A DNA stretch of 64,000 nt from Lentzea nigeriaca (GCF_016907955.1 NZ_JAFBCX010000020.1:1-64000); one strand, 5' to 3'. Positions 9,170 through 20,157 are shown, numbered from the stretch's first letter. Made by a program: numbers and translations. Notes: generated by a model not told the origin, from the letters alone.

Positions 9170-9597
9170 TCGGGAGGCCGACGGCGGTGGCCTTGATCGC
9201 GGCCGGGGTGGTGCTGACGGCGACGGCGATGGTGTTGCCGTGGTACTCGACGGTGTATGCGGGCAACGTCGAGGTCGTTGTCAGGGCATGGGGTACGGAG
9301 ATCGTGAACAAGCCCGGTGAGTGGCCAGCGGGTGAGTTGTCGCCCTGGTACGGGCTGCCCGTCGCGGTCACGGCCGCACTCATGCTCGCCGGGATCTGGA
9401 TCAGCCGGGCCGCACTGGCAGGAGCGGCGGCTCAGGTCGGAGCGGTGGGCATCACGAGCGTGCTCGTCGTTTCGGAACGTGGCCACGCCATCGAGCAGCA
9501 GGGCGACTTCGCGATCGGCTTCGGCCTCCTCTTTCTCGCGATCGGAACGCTGATCGCGCTGATCGGCGCGATCGGCGTCCAACGGGAGCCGGCATGA
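9166..9597 (+). CDS. Four-helix membrane protein, paralogue 3 of 4
   Basis: A 143-residue protein with helices at about 5-25, 63-80, 84-103 and 113-137 and the loop VVVRAWGTEIVNKPGEW after helix 1. The layout matches its neighbours but the acidic cytoplasmic tail is absent. GTG at 9166 is chosen because it overlaps the upstream stop as GTGA; the open frame reaches back to 8704 inside the previous gene but lacks a better start. No domain is recognised. Confidence 0.72.
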   Translation: MIGRPTAVALIAAGVVLTATAMVLPWYSTVYAGNVEVVVRAWGTEIVNKPGEWPAGELSPWYGLPVAVTAALMLAGIWISRAALAGAAAQVGAVGITSVLVVSERGHAIEQQGDFAIGFGLLFLAIGTLIALIGAIGVQREPA

Positions 9598-10031
9598 AGA
9601 TCCTCAGCGCGGCCCTCCTCGCGCTCGCCGCCGCGGCGGCGGTCATCGCGACGTTCCTCCCGCTGTCGGAGCTGCTCATCCGCCTCACCCCCGACCAGCC
9701 GCAGACCGCCTACGTCACCACGGGCTGGGCCACCTACTTCGGCGGCACGAAGGACGAGCACGGCCCGCTCTTCGGCATCCCGGCGGTGGCGGCCGCGGTC
9801 GTCATCCTCGCCGGCGTCCGGTGGCGGAAAGTCGCATTCGCCGGAGCAGCTGCACTCGCTGGTGTCACCGGAATGCTGTTCGTGTATTTGCTGAACGCGA
9901 TCAGCTTTCACAAGCAGGGCAACATCACCATCGATCCCGGGCTCGAAGCCGGGTTCGGCAACGGTGTGTGGGTGCTGATAGTGGCGACAATCCTCGCGTT
10001 TGGAGCCGTAGTAGTTCACCCCGACGACTGA
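9594..10031 (+). CDS. Four-helix membrane protein, paralogue 4 of 4
   Basis: A 145-residue protein that ends the four-gene set. It has an N-terminal helix (ALLALAAAAAVIATFLPLS), the loop QTAYVTTGWATYFGG containing the family's tryptophan, and helices near residues 63-78, 81-105 and 122-140. It ends VVVHPDD without a long tail. ATG at 9594 overlaps the previous stop. Downstream is a 62-bp gap, then steA, so an influence on envelope or division functions is possible but only inferred from location. Confidence 0.72.
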   Translation: MKILSAALLALAAAAAVIATFLPLSELLIRLTPDQPQTAYVTTGWATYFGGTKDEHGPLFGIPAVAAAVVILAGVRWRKVAFAGAAALAGVTGMLFVYLLNAISFHKQGNITIDPGLEAGFGNGVWVLIVATILAFGAVVVHPDD

Positions 10032-10093
10032 CCAGCAGGAATTGCCCGGCGTGCCTCACCTGTCGCGTGCGCACCGTGAGTCACTATCGGCGC

Positions 10094-11278
10094 ATGAAGC
10101 TTTCCGGGTTGCTGAGCCGTTCCAACCAAGAACTTCCCGGTGTCACGGGCGTCGCGCGCGTTGATCGGCGCGCCAGTGACCTGGTGCGGCGCGTCAGTCC
10201 CGGTGATGTCGCTGTTTTCGACCTCGTCGACCTCGACCGGCGCACCGCGGAGGCGCTCGTCGCGGCCGAGGTGGTCGGTGTCGTGAACGCCTCGCCGTCG
10301 ATTTCCGGGCGCTTTCCCAATCTCGGGCCGGAACTGCTGATCGAGGCGGGCATTCCGCTGATCGACAACGTCGGTGCCGTCGCCCTGCGCGAGATCAAGG
10401 AAGGCACCAAGATCCGCCTGCACGAGGGCGTCGTCTACGCAGGGGAGCGCGAGCTCGCCAAGGGGATCGAGCAGAACGCCGAGAGCATCGCCGACGCGAT
10501 GATCGAGGCGAAGGCCGGCATGTCGGCACAGCTGGAGGCGTTCTCCGCCAACACCATCGAGTTCCTGCGCAGGGAACGCGCGCTGGTGCTCGACGGTGTC
10601 GGCGTGCCCGAGGTGTACGTCCCGATGCGCGACCGGCAGGTGCTGGTCGTCGCGGGTGGACCGTCGCACGCGGAACAGCTGCGCAAGCTCCGCAAGTACA
10701 TCCGCGAGTACCGGCCGGTGCTGATCGGCGTCGACACCGGCGCGGACACGCTGCACGACGCCGGGTACAAGCCGGACGTCATCGTCGGCGACCCCGACGG
10801 CATCGGCACCGCGTCACTGCGCGCGGCCACCGAGGTGGTCGTGCCCGCGCAGACCGACGGCCACGCGCCCGGCCTGCAGCGAATCCAGGATCTCGGCATC
10901 GGCGCGGTCACGTTCCCCGCGTCGGGCAACGCGGAGGACCTCGCGTTGCTGCTCGCCGAGGCGCACGGGGCGTCCCTGGTCGTCACGGTGGGGCTGCGCG
11001 CGACGCTGCGCGAGTTCCTCGACCGCGGGCACTCCGGTTCCAACCCCTCCACGTTCCTCACCCGGTTGAAGCTCGGCAGCAAGCTCGTCGACGGGGAGGC
11101 CGTCGCGACCTTGCATCGCAGCCGGGTTTCCCTGGGCGTGATCGTCCTGCTGGTGTCCGCCGCGATCGTCGTCATGGTGGCGGCGCTGTCGGTGACCGGT
11201 GTCGGTCACGTCTACGTCGACATCGTCGTCGACGCGTGGCAATCCGCCGTCAACTGGTTCAAGGGGTTCTTCTCGTGA
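10094..11278 (+). CDS. steA: Cytokinesis-linked protein SteA
   Basis: A 394-residue homologue of Rv1697/SteA, which in corynebacteria works with SteB in cell separation. The middle part resembles thiamin pyrophosphokinase (VLVVAGGPSHAEQL, then GVDTGADTLHDAGYKPDVIVGDPDG near residues 215-236). A single C-terminal helix near 345-368 (VIVLLVSAAIVVMVAALSV) anchors it, followed by a short outer tail. ATG at 10094 is chosen over the longer frame because the family starts MKLSGLL. CACTAT at 10082-10087 sits six bases before the ATG, so a leaderless promoter is possible. The end overlaps steB. Confidence 0.92.
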   Translation: MKLSGLLSRSNQELPGVTGVARVDRRASDLVRRVSPGDVAVFDLVDLDRRTAEALVAAEVVGVVNASPSISGRFPNLGPELLIEAGIPLIDNVGAVALREIKEGTKIRLHEGVVYAGERELAKGIEQNAESIADAMIEAKAGMSAQLEAFSANTIEFLRRERALVLDGVGVPEVYVPMRDRQVLVVAGGPSHAEQLRKLRKYIREYRPVLIGVDTGADTLHDAGYKPDVIVGDPDGIGTASLRAATEVVVPAQTDGHAPGLQRIQDLGIGAVTFPASGNAEDLALLLAEAHGASLVVTVGLRATLREFLDRGHSGSNPSTFLTRLKLGSKLVDGEAVATLHRSRVSLGVIVLLVSAAIVVMVAALSVTGVGHVYVDIVVDAWQSAVNWFKGFFS

Positions 11279-12213
11279 TCTCGCTGCGCTACCACATAGT
11301 TTCGATCACCGCGGTGTTTCTGGCGCTCGCGGTGGGTGTCGTACTGGGGTCGACCGCGATCAGCGGGCGACTGCTCTCCGGGTTGAGCAACGAGAAGAAC
11401 TCGTTGGCACAGCAGGTGAACGACCTGCAGAACGACCGCAACGCGTTGAACGCCAAGCTGTCGGAGGCCGACAAGTTCGCCGCGTCCGTCGGCCCTCTCG
11501 CCGTCAAGGACCGCCTCACGGACAGGACCGTCGTCATCGTCACGACCTCCGACGCGCGTCCGTCCGATCGGGACGCTCTGAGCGGCCTGCTGAAGTCCGC
11601 GGGCGCGAGCGTCACCGGTGAGATCCAGCTGACCGACGCGTTCGCCGACCCGTCGCGCGGCGACCAGCTGCGTGACCTCGTGGCCCGGCTGCAGCCCGCC
11701 GGTTCGCAGCTGCCCACCGCCGTCGACCCCGGCACGCGCGCGGGTGGTCTCTTCGGCACGCTGCTGCTGCTCAACCCGTCCAACAACCAGCCGCAGTCCT
11801 CCGCCGACGAGGCAGCGGCCGCGCTCGCCGGGCTCTCCAACGCCGGGTTCGTCAAGGCGACCTCCGGCGTGAAGCCCGCGCAGCTCGCGATCGTGCTCAC
11901 CGGCGGCGCCGCGATCGGCGACTCGGCCGCCGACCGCGCCGCGACGGTCGCACGCTTCGCCACCCAGCTCGACCGGTCCGGCGCTGGCGTCGTGCTGGCG
12001 GGCGCGAACGGTTCGGCCAACGGCACCGGCGCCATCGGCGTCGTCCGGGCCGACACCAACGCGACATCCATCCTGTCCACGGTCGACAACGCCGACACCC
12101 CGGCCGGTCACGTCGTCGTGGTGATGGCACTGCGCGAACAGCTGGAAGGCCGCTCCGGACGGTACGGGGTCGCGGGCAACGCCGAGGCGTCCTCACCGGG
12201 CACCGCCGGCTAG
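11275..12213 (+). CDS. steB: SteB / MctB-like envelope protein
   Basis: A 312-residue protein with an N-terminal signal anchor (YHIVSITAVFLALAVGVVLG), a coiled coil (residues about 40-80, NEKNSLAQQVNDLQNDRNAL) and an outer domain of repeated alpha-beta units. It matches the Rv1698 family. M. tuberculosis MctB is linked to copper resistance, and the corynebacterial protein SteB partners with SteA in daughter-cell separation. GTG at 11275 overlaps the steA stop, so both are made together. Its stop overlaps the stop of the opposing gene. Confidence 0.9.
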   Translation: MISLRYHIVSITAVFLALAVGVVLGSTAISGRLLSGLSNEKNSLAQQVNDLQNDRNALNAKLSEADKFAASVGPLAVKDRLTDRTVVIVTTSDARPSDRDALSGLLKSAGASVTGEIQLTDAFADPSRGDQLRDLVARLQPAGSQLPTAVDPGTRAGGLFGTLLLLNPSNNQPQSSADEAAAALAGLSNAGFVKATSGVKPAQLAIVLTGGAAIGDSAADRAATVARFATQLDRSGAGVVLAGANGSANGTGAIGVVRADTNATSILSTVDNADTPAGHVVVVMALREQLEGRSGRYGVAGNAEASSPGTAG

Positions 12214-12869
12214 TACTCCCAAGAGCCGGGGAACTGCTTCACCAGCAGCTCCAACGCTTCCGGTGTGCGGGCGCGGGCCCACAGCCACTCGCGGCCTTCC
12301 TCGCGGAGGATCACGTCGTCGGAGGCGAACCAGCGGGTGCCCGGACTGTTCAGCGGCAGCAGGGCGAAGTGCTGCTCGATCAGGGAGATGTCCGCCTCGG
12401 ACGTCTTCCTGTCCGCGGTGTCGGCCCCGTCGCGGAACAACGCCTCGGACAGCACCAGTTCGACGCAGGCGGCGGAGAAGCGCGGAAGCCAGGGCTCCCA
12501 GCCGCGGTCCGTCTCGTGCACGACGGCCGGGTCGGCGGTGCCGAGCGCCGCTCCCCACGAGGTGACGGCGTGGATCTCCGTGCGGAAGACGACGACCTCG
12601 CCGGCCAGCCTGAGCTCGCTCGGGGTGAGCAGCCAGTCCTGGTTGCTCGTGAGGTCGGGGCGTTTGCCGAACAACGCATAGGCGTCGCGCACGGCGTCCG
12701 GCAGCCGCACGCCCAGGCGGTGTTCGGCGGCGTCCAGGTCGGCGTGGTTCCAGCCGTCCTGGGCCTCGATCGGTTCGGCCCACGCGGCCGCGAAACCCTC
12801 GATGAAGCGCCACGCCGCTGAGCGGTCGTGCACGGCTCGTTCGGCGCTCCCTGCCACGTCGAAGGTCAC
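12210..12869 (-). CDS. SUKH (SMI1/KNR4) family protein
   Basis: A 219-residue protein whose N-terminal half fits the SUKH fold: FIEGFAAAWAEPIEAQDGW, then the signature LDAAEHRLGVRLPDAVRDAYALFG, then LLTPSELRLAGEVVVF. SUKH proteins are commonly immunity proteins against contact-dependent and polymorphic toxins, although some have other roles. No toxin gene is adjacent, so it may be an orphan immunity gene. It sits on the opposite strand within the otherwise co-directional steB-pyrG interval, which marks it as an insertion. GTG at 12869 is the first good start in a longer open frame. Confidence 0.75.
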   Translation of the reverse strand: MTFDVAGSAERAVHDRSAAWRFIEGFAAAWAEPIEAQDGWNHADLDAAEHRLGVRLPDAVRDAYALFGKRPDLTSNQDWLLTPSELRLAGEVVVFRTEIHAVTSWGAALGTADPAVVHETDRGWEPWLPRFSAACVELVLSEALFRDGADTADRKTSEADISLIEQHFALLPLNSPGTRWFASDDVILREEGREWLWARARTPEALELLVKQFPGSWEY

Positions 12870-13007
12870 GTGCCAACGATTCCTGATCTCGGCCAGTACC
12901 GGGGGACGTTCGGGAAAACCCCTCACTGCGCCGATCGGGTGATGTGATCTGCCGGGTGGTGGTGCGCTGAGTGACCGGCGGCGTGTTAGCGTTAGGGCCC
13001 GTGGACA

Positions 13008-13022
13008 GGGGGATTTTCCCCC
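13008..13022 (+). promoter_or_regulatory. Short hairpin in the pyrG leader
   Basis: GGGGGA and TCCCCC pair around a TTT loop, 25 bases before pyrG. The segment upstream holds TAGCGT at 12987-12992, a possible -10 box. The hairpin therefore probably lies in the 5' untranslated leader. Control of pyrG at the leader level by nucleotide pools is known in other bacteria by different mechanisms; here it is only suggested by the structure. Confidence 0.4.
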
Positions 13023-13046
13023 ACGATTTTCACGGGAGCCCCGTTG

Positions 13047-14725
<1,679 letters not shown>

Positions 14726-14729
<4 letters not shown>

Positions 14730-15346
14730 CGTCCCGGCACGACTTCCGCACGGTCTCCAGCGAGGACCTGCACGTCGGACGGGTCGTGGCGCTGCGGATC
14801 GACGAGGTCGAGATGCCCGGCGGCGGCACCGCCAAGCGCGAGATCGTCGAGCACATGGGCGCGGTCGCGGTCGTGGCGGTCGACGACGCGGGCGACGTCG
14901 TGCTGATCCACCAGTACCGGCACGCGCTCGGCAGGCACCTCTGGGAGCTGCCGGCAGGACTGCTCGACCACGACGGCGAGGAGCCGGTCGTCGGCGCGCG
15001 GCGGGAGCTGGCCGAGGAGGTCGGGCTCGACGCGGAGCGCTGGGACACGCTGGTCGACGTCGCCGCCTCGCCTGGTTTCACGGACGAGGTCGTGCGCGTG
15101 TTCCTGGCGCGCGGCCTGTCCGAAGTGGACCGTGACGTGCAGGGCGAGGAAGAGGCGGACCTGGAGGTCCACCGCTTCGGCATCGACGAGGCCGTGCGGA
15201 TGGTGTTCTCCGGCGAGATCGTGAACGCGTCCGCGGTCGCCGGGCTCATCGCGGCCCGCGAGGTGCTGGAGGGCCGTGCCGAGCCGCGGCCCACCGACGC
15301 ACCTTTCCGCGACAAGCCCACCCGGTTCGCGGCGCGCAAGAAGTAG
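14726..15346 (+). CDS. Nudix hydrolase, ADP-ribose pyrophosphatase type
   Basis: A 206-residue enzyme in the Rv1700 position. The Nudix box is complete, with [12 protein letters not shown] followed by [12 protein letters not shown] near residues 80-102, and the strand LWELPAG precedes it as in ADP-ribose pyrophosphatases. It probably hydrolyses ADP-ribose or related nucleoside diphosphate sugars. GTG at 14726 overlaps the pyrG stop, so it is in one operon with pyrG. Confidence 0.9.
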
Positions 15347-15355
15347 GTTGGTGCC

Positions 15356-15751
15356 ATGCGGACGCTGAAGGGTTCCCTCGCACGGATGTGGGCACCCTTC
15401 GGCGTCCTCGCGCTGGGTGGCGCGGGCGCGGTGTTGCTGCTGTTCGTCGACCCGAACCAGCCCGGCAACCTCCTGCCCAAATGCCCGATCAAATGGCTGA
15501 CGGGCTTCAACTGTCCCGGCTGCGGTGCCACGCGCATGGTGCACGCGCTGCTGCACGGAGATGTCGTCGGAGCGTTCCACTACAACGCCGTGTTGCTCGT
15601 GTTGGGCGTGCCGTTGTTCTTGTGGCTGTTCGGGCGGTGGACTCACGACAGGTGGACCGGCGAACGGCGATCCGTGCCGAAGTCGGTCGGTTTCGCAGTT
15701 CTCGTCGTTGCCGCCGTTTGGGGCGTTGGGCGCAATCTCGTCGGTATCTAG
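15356..15751 (+). CDS. DUF2752 membrane protein
   Basis: A 131-residue integral membrane protein with three helices (about 11-30, 62-85, 104-122). The conserved DUF2752 motif CPIKWLTGFNCPGCGATRM follows helix 1; its CPGCG cysteines could bind a metal or form a disulfide. The function is unknown for the family. TAGGTT at 15344-15349, overlapping the Nudix stop codon, is six bases from the ATG, so this gene probably has its own leaderless transcript. Confidence 0.85.
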   Translation: MRTLKGSLARMWAPFGVLALGGAGAVLLLFVDPNQPGNLLPKCPIKWLTGFNCPGCGATRMVHALLHGDVVGAFHYNAVLLVLGVPLFLWLFGRWTHDRWTGERRSVPKSVGFAVLVVAAVWGVGRNLVGI

Positions 15752-15760
15752 GCTGGGCGC

Positions 15761-16180
15761 ATGCCTGGCCTGCAGCTCACTGTCGTCATCGCGGCTCCGC
15801 CGGAGCGCGTCTGGGACGTGGTCGTCGACGTCGAACGCTGGCCTGAGCGGATCCCCACGGTCGACTCCGTGGAACGCCTCGACGACGGACCGCTCACCGT
15901 CGGCTCACGAACGCGGTTGCGGCAGCCCCGGTTGTCCCCGGCGGTGTGGACGGTCACCGAGCTGACCGACGGGACGTCGTTCACCTGGACGTCGGGCCCG
16001 CCCGGTGTCACCGTCACGGCTGTGCACGACGTCGAACCGCACCCCGACGGGAGCCGGCTCACCCTCGGCCTGACCGTGTCCGGTCCGCTGGCGGGGCTCG
16101 GCTGGCTGATGACGCGGTCGCTGACCGAGCGGTACGTGGAGACGGAGGCCGCCTCGATCAAGGCGGCCGCCGAGCGTTAG
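15761..16180 (+). CDS. SRPBCC (polyketide cyclase-like) family protein
   Basis: A 139-residue START-like protein. It starts LQLTVVIAAPPERVWDVVVDVERWPE, the usual first strand and helices of the fold, and ends in the long C-terminal helix SLTERYVETEAASIKAAAE. Such proteins bind hydrophobic ligands, and the individual function cannot be read from sequence. TAGGCT at 15749-15754 is six bases before the ATG. Its stop overlaps the stop of the opposing TM2 gene by four bases. Confidence 0.85.
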   Translation: MPGLQLTVVIAAPPERVWDVVVDVERWPERIPTVDSVERLDDGPLTVGSRTRLRQPRLSPAVWTVTELTDGTSFTWTSGPPGVTVTAVHDVEPHPDGSRLTLGLTVSGPLAGLGWLMTRSLTERYVETEAASIKAAAER

Positions 16181-16770
16181 TTGCGGAGCTGCCGGCCGTC
16201 GGCGTCCGTGCCGCCGCTGACCAGGAAGATGATCCCGTCGACCAGCGACCAGATGCCGCATCCGCCGCACGTCAGCAGCTGGGCGATGCCGATGCCGACG
16301 TGGCCCGTGTAGAACCGGCCGACGCCCAGGTTGCCGAGGAAGATCTGCAGCAGGCCTGCGGCGATCTTCGACTTGTCCGACAGCGGCACACCGGTGATCG
16401 GGTCGTAGCCGTACGGGGCGATCGGACTCGGATAACCCATGCCCGGAGGCGGCGGAACGGCGTACTGCTGGCCCGTGGGCGGCGGGTAGTAGGCCTGCGC
16501 GGGCTGGGGCGCGAAGCCGGGAGGTGGCGGCGGAACGGCGGTGAACGGCACCGAGGGCGGCGCGAGGAACGGCGGGTGCGGCTGCGGCAGGTCGCGGAAC
16601 AGCTCCGCGAGCTCGGCGTAGGTCTGCGCGCCGGATGCTCGGTTCACCCTCGCCTGGTACTCGGTGATATCGAGCCGCGCGAGCGCGAAGTGGTCGTTGA
16701 GCGCGGTGATCGCCTCTTCGCGCTGCTGGTTGCCGATGCGCTGCTGTTCTGGCCCGAATGCTTGTGACAC
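16177..16770 (-). CDS. DUF1707-TM2 domain membrane protein
   Basis: A 197-residue protein with an N-terminal DUF1707-like helical domain ([31 protein letters not shown]). A Pro-Gly-Tyr-rich linker follows, and then a TM2 domain ([55 protein letters not shown]). GTG at 16770 is chosen because DUF1707 proteins start just before the QQR segment. TM2 proteins are membrane proteins of mostly unknown role. It is divergent from ald, with 53 bp between the starts. Confidence 0.85.
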   Translation of the reverse strand: MSQAFGPEQQRIGNQQREEAITALNDHFALARLDITEYQARVNRASGAQTYAELAELFRDLPQPHPPFLAPPSVPFTAVPPPPPGFAPQPAQAYYPPPTGQQYAVPPPPGMGYPSPIAPYGYDPITGVPLSDKSKIAAGLLQIFLGNLGVGRFYTGHVGIGIAQLLTCGGCGIWSLVDGIIFLVSGGTDADGRQLRN

Positions 16771-16823
16771 AACCGCGCACGGTATCCGATGCAGCAGATC
16801 GATATCGGGAATACGCTGCGACG

Positions 16824-17894
16824 ATGCTGGTCGGTGTCCCAAAGGAGATCAAGAACCACGAGTACCGCGTCGCGATCACGCCGGCCGGTGTGGTCGAACT
16901 GGTCCGCCGCGGGCACGAGGTCGTCGTCGAGCACGACGCCGGAGCGGGCTCGTCGTTCCCCGATCACGAGTACACGACAGCGGGCGCGCGGATCGCCCCG
17001 ACCGCGGACGAGGTGTGGGCGTCCGCCGACCTCGTGCTGAAGGTCAAGGAGCCGATCGAGCCCGAGTACCACCGCATGCGCCGCGATCAGGTGCTCTTCA
17101 CGTACCTGCATCTCGCGGCGAGCGCGGAGTGCACGAAGGCCATCGCGTCCGCGGGGATCACGGCCATCGCCTACGAAACCGTGCAGCTGCCGGACGGGTC
17201 GTTGCCGCTGCTGGCGCCGATGAGCGAGATCGCGGGGCGGATGGCGGCCCAGGTGGGCGCGCATTGCCTGGAGCGCGCGCAAGGCGGCCGTGGGGTGTTG
17301 TTGGGCGGTGCGCCAGGTGTCGCGGCGGGCAAGGTCGCCGTGATCGGTGCCGGTGTGGCGGGGATGAACGCGGCGACGATGGCGATCGGCATGCAGGCCG
17401 AGGTCGTCGTGCTCGACACCAACGTGAACCGGTTGCGGCAGATCGACTTCACCTACCGCGGGCACCTGCAGACGATCGCGTCCAACGTCTACGAGGTCGA
17501 GAAAGCCTGCCGCTGGGCGGATCTCGTGATCGGCGCGGTGCTCGTGCCGGGCGCGAAGGCCCCGAAGCTCGTCAGCAACGAGCTCGTGTCGCGGATGCGG
17601 CCCGGCAGCGTGCTGGTGGACATCGCGGTCGACCAGGGCGGCTGTTTCGAGGACACCAGGCCGACGACGCACGACGCCCCGACCTACCGCGTGCACGACT
17701 CCGTGTTCTACTGCGTCGCGAACATGCCGGGCGCCGTGCCGAACACGTCGACGTACGCGCTGACGAACGTGACGTTGCCGTACGTCATCGCGTTGGCGGA
17801 CAAGGGTTTCGAACGTGCGGTGGCGGAGGATCCGGCGCTGGCCAAGGGCGTCAACGCGCGCGATGGAGAGATCGTGCTGGAAGGACTGGAGTGA
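16824..17894 (+). CDS. ald: Alanine dehydrogenase
   Basis: This 356-residue enzyme interconverts L-alanine and pyruvate with [24 protein letters not shown] is the family start; the catalytic histidine lies in TYLHLAAS near residue 96. The NAD fold is [15 protein letters not shown] near residues 169-183, and IAVDQGG and [16 protein letters not shown] are conserved. The C-terminus ends about 15 residues earlier than the M. tuberculosis enzyme and its stop overlaps the xerD start. TACGCT at 16812-16817 is six bases before the ATG, so the mRNA may be leaderless. It is cargo relative to the M. tuberculosis order. Confidence 0.93.
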   Translation: MLVGVPKEIKNHEYRVAITPAGVVELVRRGHEVVVEHDAGAGSSFPDHEYTTAGARIAPTADEVWASADLVLKVKEPIEPEYHRMRRDQVLFTYLHLAASAECTKAIASAGITAIAYETVQLPDGSLPLLAPMSEIAGRMAAQVGAHCLERAQGGRGVLLGGAPGVAAGKVAVIGAGVAGMNAATMAIGMQAEVVVLDTNVNRLRQIDFTYRGHLQTIASNVYEVEKACRWADLVIGAVLVPGAKAPKLVSNELVSRMRPGSVLVDIAVDQGGCFEDTRPTTHDAPTYRVHDSVFYCVANMPGAVPNTSTYALTNVTLPYVIALADKGFERAVAEDPALAKGVNARDGEIVLEGLE

Positions 17895-18778
17895 TTGCAG
17901 ACCTGGTGGCGAGCTACCTCGACCACCTCGCCGTCGAACGCGGCACCGCCCGCAACACGCTCGACTCCTACACCCGTGATCTGCGCCGGTACACCGAACA
18001 TCTCGAGTCCATCGGGGTGACGGATCTCGGGGCGGTGACCGAGCTGCACGTGAGCGAGTTCCTGGCGGCGTTGCGGGAGAGCGGGCTCGCGGCGTCGTCG
18101 GCGGCTCGGACGTTGGTCGCCGTGCGCGGGTTGCACCGGTTCGCGCACAGGGAAGGCCTTGTGCCGCATGACGTCGCACGGGCCGTGCATCCGCCGTCGC
18201 CGCCGAAGAGGCTGCCGAAAGCCTTATCTGTCAACGATGTCCTGACGCTGCTCGACACCGTGGGAAACCTCAGGGACAAGGCGCTGCTCGAGCTGCTGTA
18301 CTCGACCGGAGCGCGAATTTCCGAGGTCGTGGGGCTGGACGTGGACGACATCGACGCTGCCGAGCGGACGGTGCTGCTGGACGGCAAAGGAGGAAAGCAG
18401 CGGCTGGTGCCGGTCGGGCGGCCGGCGTTGGCTGCCGTGGACGCCTACCTGGTCCGGGCGCGCCCGGCGTTGGCGGCCAAGGGTCGTGGGACGCCTGCGC
18501 TGTTCCTGAACGCGAGGGGCGGGCGGCTTTCGCGGCAGAGCGCGTGGACGGTCTTGAAGACCGCCGCGGAGGAAGCCGGGATCACCGCTGCGGTGTCGCC
18601 TCACACGTTGCGACATTCGTTCGCCACCCATCTGCTCGAAGGGGGTGCGGACGTTCGGGTGGTTCAAGAACTTCTCGGGCACGCATCGGTTACCACCACT
18701 CAGGTGTACACACTGGTAACCGTTACGACTTTGAGGGAGGTCTACGCAACTGCACACCCTCGGGCCACTGGAACATGA
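17891..18778 (+). CDS. xerD: Site-specific tyrosine recombinase XerD
   Basis: A 295-residue recombinase that resolves chromosome dimers at dif together with XerC. The N-terminal SAM-like domain spans residues 1-85. The catalytic set is visible: Arg in [12 protein letters not shown], Lys in DGKGGKQR, His-x-x-Arg in [10 protein letters not shown], His in [11 protein letters not shown], and the nucleophile Tyr in TQVYTLV. GTG at 17891 overlaps the ald stop. It belongs to the conserved chromosome-maintenance block with the parA-like and scp genes. Confidence 0.95.
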   Translation: MIADLVASYLDHLAVERGTARNTLDSYTRDLRRYTEHLESIGVTDLGAVTELHVSEFLAALRESGLAASSAARTLVAVRGLHRFAHREGLVPHDVARAVHPPSPPKRLPKALSVNDVLTLLDTVGNLRDKALLELLYSTGARISEVVGLDVDDIDAAERTVLLDGKGGKQRLVPVGRPALAAVDAYLVRARPALAAKGRGTPALFLNARGGRLSRQSAWTVLKTAAEEAGITAAVSPHTLRHSFATHLLEGGADVRVVQELLGHASVTTTQVYTLVTVTTLREVYATAHPRATGT

Positions 18779-18802
18779 GGCTTCCACGGGTACGGTGGTC
18801 AG

Positions 18803-19132
18803 GTGCCGAACTTGGACGAGCCGTCCCCACAGGCCATTGATCTAGCCGCCGTGCTGCACGCGCTGAGCGACCCGACGAGGCTCGCGGTCGTTCGCCAGGT
18901 CCAGTCGAGCGGGGAGAGGCTGTGCGGGGCCTTCGAGGTTGACGTGGCGAAGTCGACCCTCTCCCAGCACCTGCGGGTGCTGCGCGAAGCAGGCATCACG
19001 CGAACACGCTGCCGCGGCAACCAGCGCTGGGTGTCGTTGCGTCGCGATGACCTGGATCTTCTCTTCCCAGGTCTGCTGGACGTGGTGCTCTCGGCTGCTG
19101 ACCGGCGCACCCGAACGGATGTCCCCGCGTAA
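18803..19132 (+). CDS. ArsR-family transcriptional regulator
   Basis: A 109-residue winged-helix protein. LHALSDPTRLAVVRQV is the usual first helices, and VAKSTLSQHLRVLREAGITR is the recognition region, near residues 49-68. There is no metal-binding cysteine pair in the recognition helix, so it may sense something other than arsenic-type metals. TACGGT at 18791-18796 is six bases before the GTG, indicating a leaderless mRNA. Its target is unknown; the nearest genes are xerD and parA-like. Confidence 0.88.
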   Translation: MPNLDEPSPQAIDLAAVLHALSDPTRLAVVRQVQSSGERLCGAFEVDVAKSTLSQHLRVLREAGITRTRCRGNQRWVSLRRDDLDLLFPGLLDVVLSAADRRTRTDVPA

Positions 19133-19233
19133 CCAAGTCTTGACAAACACCGGCGAGGCGCGTTGCCGCTCGCACGGGTGCGGCCTACGCTGCGCCCGGA
19201 GAGACGACTACGACCAGTGAGGGAACGCCAGCC

Positions 19234-20157
19234 ATGTCGACACCGGAGCACGCTTTCGCGCCCCGTGCCGAACTGAGCCTGGCTCCGCACGCCGCGCCGG
19301 TGGACGACGTCGCTCAGGAGCAGGTCGACGGCATCGGTCCGACAGGCCGCCCGCGCCGCCACATCCCGGACCCGCCGCCGCTACTGCACCACGGCCCGGC
19401 GAGGATCCTGGCGGTGTGCAACCAGAAGGGCGGCGTCGGCAAGACGACGTCGACCATCAACCTGGGCGCGGCGCTGGCCGAGTACGGCAGACGGGTGCTG
19501 CTCGTCGACTTCGACCCGCAGGGAGCGCTGTCGGTCGGCCTCGGCGTGCATCCGCACCAGCTGGAAACCACGATCTACAACGTCATCATGGAAGGCGACA
19601 CCGCCGTCCGCGACGTCATCCGCAAGACCATGGTCGAGGACATGGACCTGCTGCCGAGCAACATCGACCTCTCGGCGGCCGAGATCCAGCTCGTGTCCGA
19701 GGTGGGCCGCGAACACACGCTCGTGCGCACCCTTCGTCCCGTCATCGACCAGTACGACTACGTGCTGGTCGACTGCCAGCCCTCGCTCGGCCTGCTCACG
19801 GTGAACGCCCTCGCGGCCGCGGACGGAGTGCTGATCCCGCTCGAGTGCGAGTTCTTCTCGCTGCGCGGGGTGGCGCTGCTCATCGACACCATCGAGAAGG
19901 TCAAGGAACGGTTGAACCCCAAGCTCAACATCACCGGCATCCTCGCCACGATGTTCGACCCGCGCACGCTGCACTCGCGCGAGGTCATGGCCCGCGTAGT
20001 GGAGGCGTTCGGCGACATCGTGTTCGACTCGGTCATCAACCGCACGGTGCGTTTCCCGGAGACCACCGTGGCCGGTGAGCCGATCACCCGCTGGGCGCCG
20101 CGCTCGTCCGGTGCGAACGCCTACCGAGCTCTGGCCCGCGAGGTGATCGCCCGGTGA
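19234..20157 (+). CDS. ParA-family ATPase (Rv1708-like)
   Basis: A 307-residue Walker-type ATPase with a 60-residue Pro-rich N-terminal extension. The deviant Walker A KGGVGKTTSTINLG lies near residues 66-79; DFDPQGALSVGLG and DCQPSLGLLTVNAL follow. It precedes scpA and scpB, as in other actinobacteria, so it probably acts in chromosome organisation rather than plasmid partition. GAGGGA lies upstream of the ATG. The stop overlaps the next GTG. Confidence 0.9.
   Translation: MSTPEHAFAPRAELSLAPHAAPVDDVAQEQVDGIGPTGRPRRHIPDPPPLLHHGPARILAVCNQKGGVGKTTSTINLGAALAEYGRRVLLVDFDPQGALSVGLGVHPHQLETTIYNVIMEGDTAVRDVIRKTMVEDMDLLPSNIDLSAAEIQLVSEVGREHTLVRTLRPVIDQYDYVLVDCQPSLGLLTVNALAAADGVLIPLECEFFSLRGVALLIDTIEKVKERLNPKLNITGILATMFDPRTLHSREVMARVVEAFGDIVFDSVINRTVRFPETTVAGEPITRWAPRSSGANAYRALAREVIAR

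Noticed and set aside
12987-13001. GGGCCC near the pyrG promoter as a Bacillus-type reiterative-transcription control site
   Set aside because: The likely -10 box TAGCGT puts the transcript start a few bases later, not at the GGG, so the mechanism does not fit. Only the leader hairpin was kept.
17891-18778. Tyrosine recombinase as an integrase of a mobile element
   Set aside because: Sequence and position match chromosomal XerD, and no attachment-site duplication or phage genes were seen nearby.
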